A DNA stretch of 64,000 nt, taken from assembly GCF_026226775.1 (NCBI RefSeq), contig NZ_JAKKOD010000002.1, positions 1-64,000 of the forward strand. The letters run 5' to 3'. Source of the stretch: Avibacterium sp. 21-586 (GTDB lineage: Bacteria; Pseudomonadota; Gammaproteobacteria; Enterobacterales; Pasteurellaceae). This document shows, in pieces, positions 62,951-64,000 of this stretch. The notes under the pieces are model-generated. The model worked only from the letters and a program-made list of their open reading frames with translations. It was not told where the DNA came from and ran no database searches. Within the stretch, counting starts at the first letter, position 1. Each line of letters opens with the position of its first letter. Made by a program: the position numbers and the translations under genes.

Positions 62951-63046
62951 AAATGTGATGCCAGTGGCGAATATAGCGTAAAAAAATACCTTGGGAAACA
63001 AGATAGATATAAACCAATGATAGAGCTAATGGAGAAATATGCTTAG
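62951..63046 (+). pseudogene. Short coding remnant, right arm
   Basis: Mirror of 23-118, ending in TAG 22 bases before the repeat boundary. The insertion sequence begins just beyond. Confidence 0.35.
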
Positions 63047-63108
63047 AAAATGCATTTAGGCCATTTAGCTGTAGAAGATCAGACTTGATCTGACAAATCA
63101 TTATAAAA

Positions 63109-63174
63109 ATGAGAGTTTCCCGTTTAGAATATGAGTGTCTAAAATTCAATCTAAACAAAAAAGGAAACTCTCAT
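63109..63174 (+). promoter_or_regulatory. Hairpin covering the transposase start
   Basis: ATGAGAGTTTCC (63109-63120) is the exact complement of GGAAACTCTCAT (63163-63174), which contains the ribosome site and the first two bases of the start codon. A transcript entering from outside would fold this 12-base stem and block translation. A transcript starting inside the element, past 63120, would not. Confidence 0.65.
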
Positions 63175-64000
63175 GTTTTATTCTAACAATCCTCTCATTA
63201 AACACAAGACTGGTTTACTTAATTTAGCGGAAGAACTTGGAAACATATCTCAAGCTTGCAAAACGATGGGAATAAGCCGGGATTCGTTCTATCGTTATCA
63301 ACAAGCTGTAGAACAAGGCGGTGTTGATACATTACTGAATCAAACTCGTCGAGTACCGAACATCAAAAATCGAGTAGATGAAAAAGTTGAGCAAGCAGTC
63401 GTAAAATTTGCTCTTGATTTCCCCACGTATGGACAGGTTCGTGTGAGCAATGAACTTCGTAAGCAAGGTATTTTTGTATCTGCTGGTGGTGTTCGTTCTA
63501 TTTGGCTACGCCATAATCTTGCTAACTTTAAACAGCGTTTAAATGCTCTCGAAAAAAAAGTTGCTGAAAAAGGTATTATCCTGAGTGAAAGCCAAGTTCA
63601 AGCTTTAGAACGTAAAAAAGACGATGATATTGCATGTGGTGAAATTGAGACGGCTCACCCTGGCTATTTAGGCTCACAAGATACTTTTTATGTAGGCAAT
63701 TTAAAAGGCGTGGGATGTATTTATCAGCAAACGTTTGTTGATACTTATAGCAAGGTTGCTTTTGCGAAGCTCTACACGATGAAAACAGCAATTGCTGCTG
63801 CGGATATGTTAAATGATAAAGTGTTACCGTTCTTTGTGTCACAAGGCTTACCAATGTTGCGAATTTTAACGGATAGGGGAAGCGAGTATTGTGGCAAGGT
63901 CGAAAATCATGATTACGAGCTGTACTTAGTGATTAATGATATTGAGCATACAAAAACTAAAGTAAAACACCCACAGACAAATGGCATCTGTGAGCGTTTT
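63173..64000 (+). CDS. IS481-family transposase, 3' end beyond the window
   Basis: The visible 276 codons start at the ATG after AAGGAAA. The N-terminus has helix-turn-helix segments ('NISQACKTMGISRDSFYRY', 'TYGQVRVSNELRKQGIFVS'). The DDE catalytic residues are visible: D in 'SQDTFYVGNLKG', D in 'RILTDRGSEYCG' and E in 'NGICERF' at the very end. The spacing fits the IS481/IS3 rve-type integrase core. No frameshift is seen in the part shown. Confidence 0.88.
   Translation, partial: MFYSNNPLIKHKTGLLNLAEELGNISQACKTMGISRDSFYRYQQAVEQGGVDTLLNQTRRVPNIKNRVDEKVEQAVVKFALDFPTYGQVRVSNELRKQGIFVSAGGVRSIWLRHNLANFKQRLNALEKKVAEKGIILSESQVQALERKKDDDIACGEIETAHPGYLGSQDTFYVGNLKGVGCIYQQTFVDTYSKVAFAKLYTMKTAIAAADMLNDKVLPFFVSQGLPMLRILTDRGSEYCGKVENHDYELYLVINDIEHTKTKVKHPQTNGICERF

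Larger units (their letters stand above)
63070..64000 (+). mobile_element. IS481-type insertion sequence, left part
   Basis: The element seems to begin at about 63070 (TGTAGAAGATCAGACTTGAT), one or two bases past the end of the inverted repeat; TGT is a common first triplet in this group. It contains a small palindrome (AGATCA/TGATCT, 63076-63091), a start-codon hairpin, and a transposase gene that runs off the window. The right end and target duplication are not visible. Confidence 0.7.

Overview
The window is chromosomal DNA from a member of the Pasteurellaceae, most likely of the Haemophilus/Aggregatibacter/Pasteurella group. The 9-base uptake signal AAGTGCGGT (or its complement) recurs throughout, often as inverted pairs in terminators. 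Several blocks match Haemophilus influenzae gene order as I remember it: tRNAs-tufB-coaA, recO-rlmD-relA-dgkA, rsmE-yqgE-ruvX, uspA-alaS-csrA and the str operon rpsL-rpsG-fusA-tufA. I cannot name the species.

The largest structure is a pair of near-identical inverted arms. The left arm is 1-10537 and the right arm is 52535-63068, about 10.5 kb each, and they enclose 42 kb of unique DNA. Each arm starts one base before the start codon of a tuf gene. Moving outward, each holds tuf, yggL, trmB, mutY-yggX-mltC, tRNA-Phe, tRNA-Asn, tRNA-Arg, and two orphan CdiA-like toxin modules with their presumed immunity genes. I found three differences between the arms, all in homopolymer runs. Two shift reading frames in the right arm (mutY and the DUF1629-like immunity gene). 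The right arm stops at an IS481-type insertion sequence, and the left arm stops at base 1 of the window. The arms are therefore either a recent inverted duplication or an assembly artefact.

The unique segment runs as follows. First come the tRNA operon in front of the left tuf (Thr, Tyr, Gly, Thr), coaA, pepE with a DcuC-type transporter, and the operon recO-rlmD-relA-dgkA on the minus strand. Next, 19.3-31.1 kb is a type I restriction-modification island: a short HsdS-like gene, hsdR, dinD, a GIY-YIG gene, rhuM, hsdS and hsdM, followed by a silent copy of the first hsdS specificity domain, a tyrosine recombinase, and a second silent specificity cassette in reverse orientation. All specificity cassettes share the same 18-20 bp borders, so this looks like a specificity-switching locus. 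After it come rsmE-yqgE-ruvX, mutS, galU, manB, csrA, alaS, uspA and mazG.

From 42.8 to 48.1 kb lies a second, less familiar restriction-like cluster: two overlapping adenine-methyltransferase-like genes, one of which lacks the NPPY motif, a superfamily 2 helicase with an N-terminal T5orf172/GIY-YIG-like domain, and a divergent XRE-type regulator. engB and the str operon then lead into the right arm.

Functionally, translation housekeeping genes are interleaved with three conflict systems: the switching type I system, the helicase-methyltransferase cluster, and the orphan contact-dependent toxin modules. The last are present twice because they lie in the inverted arms.
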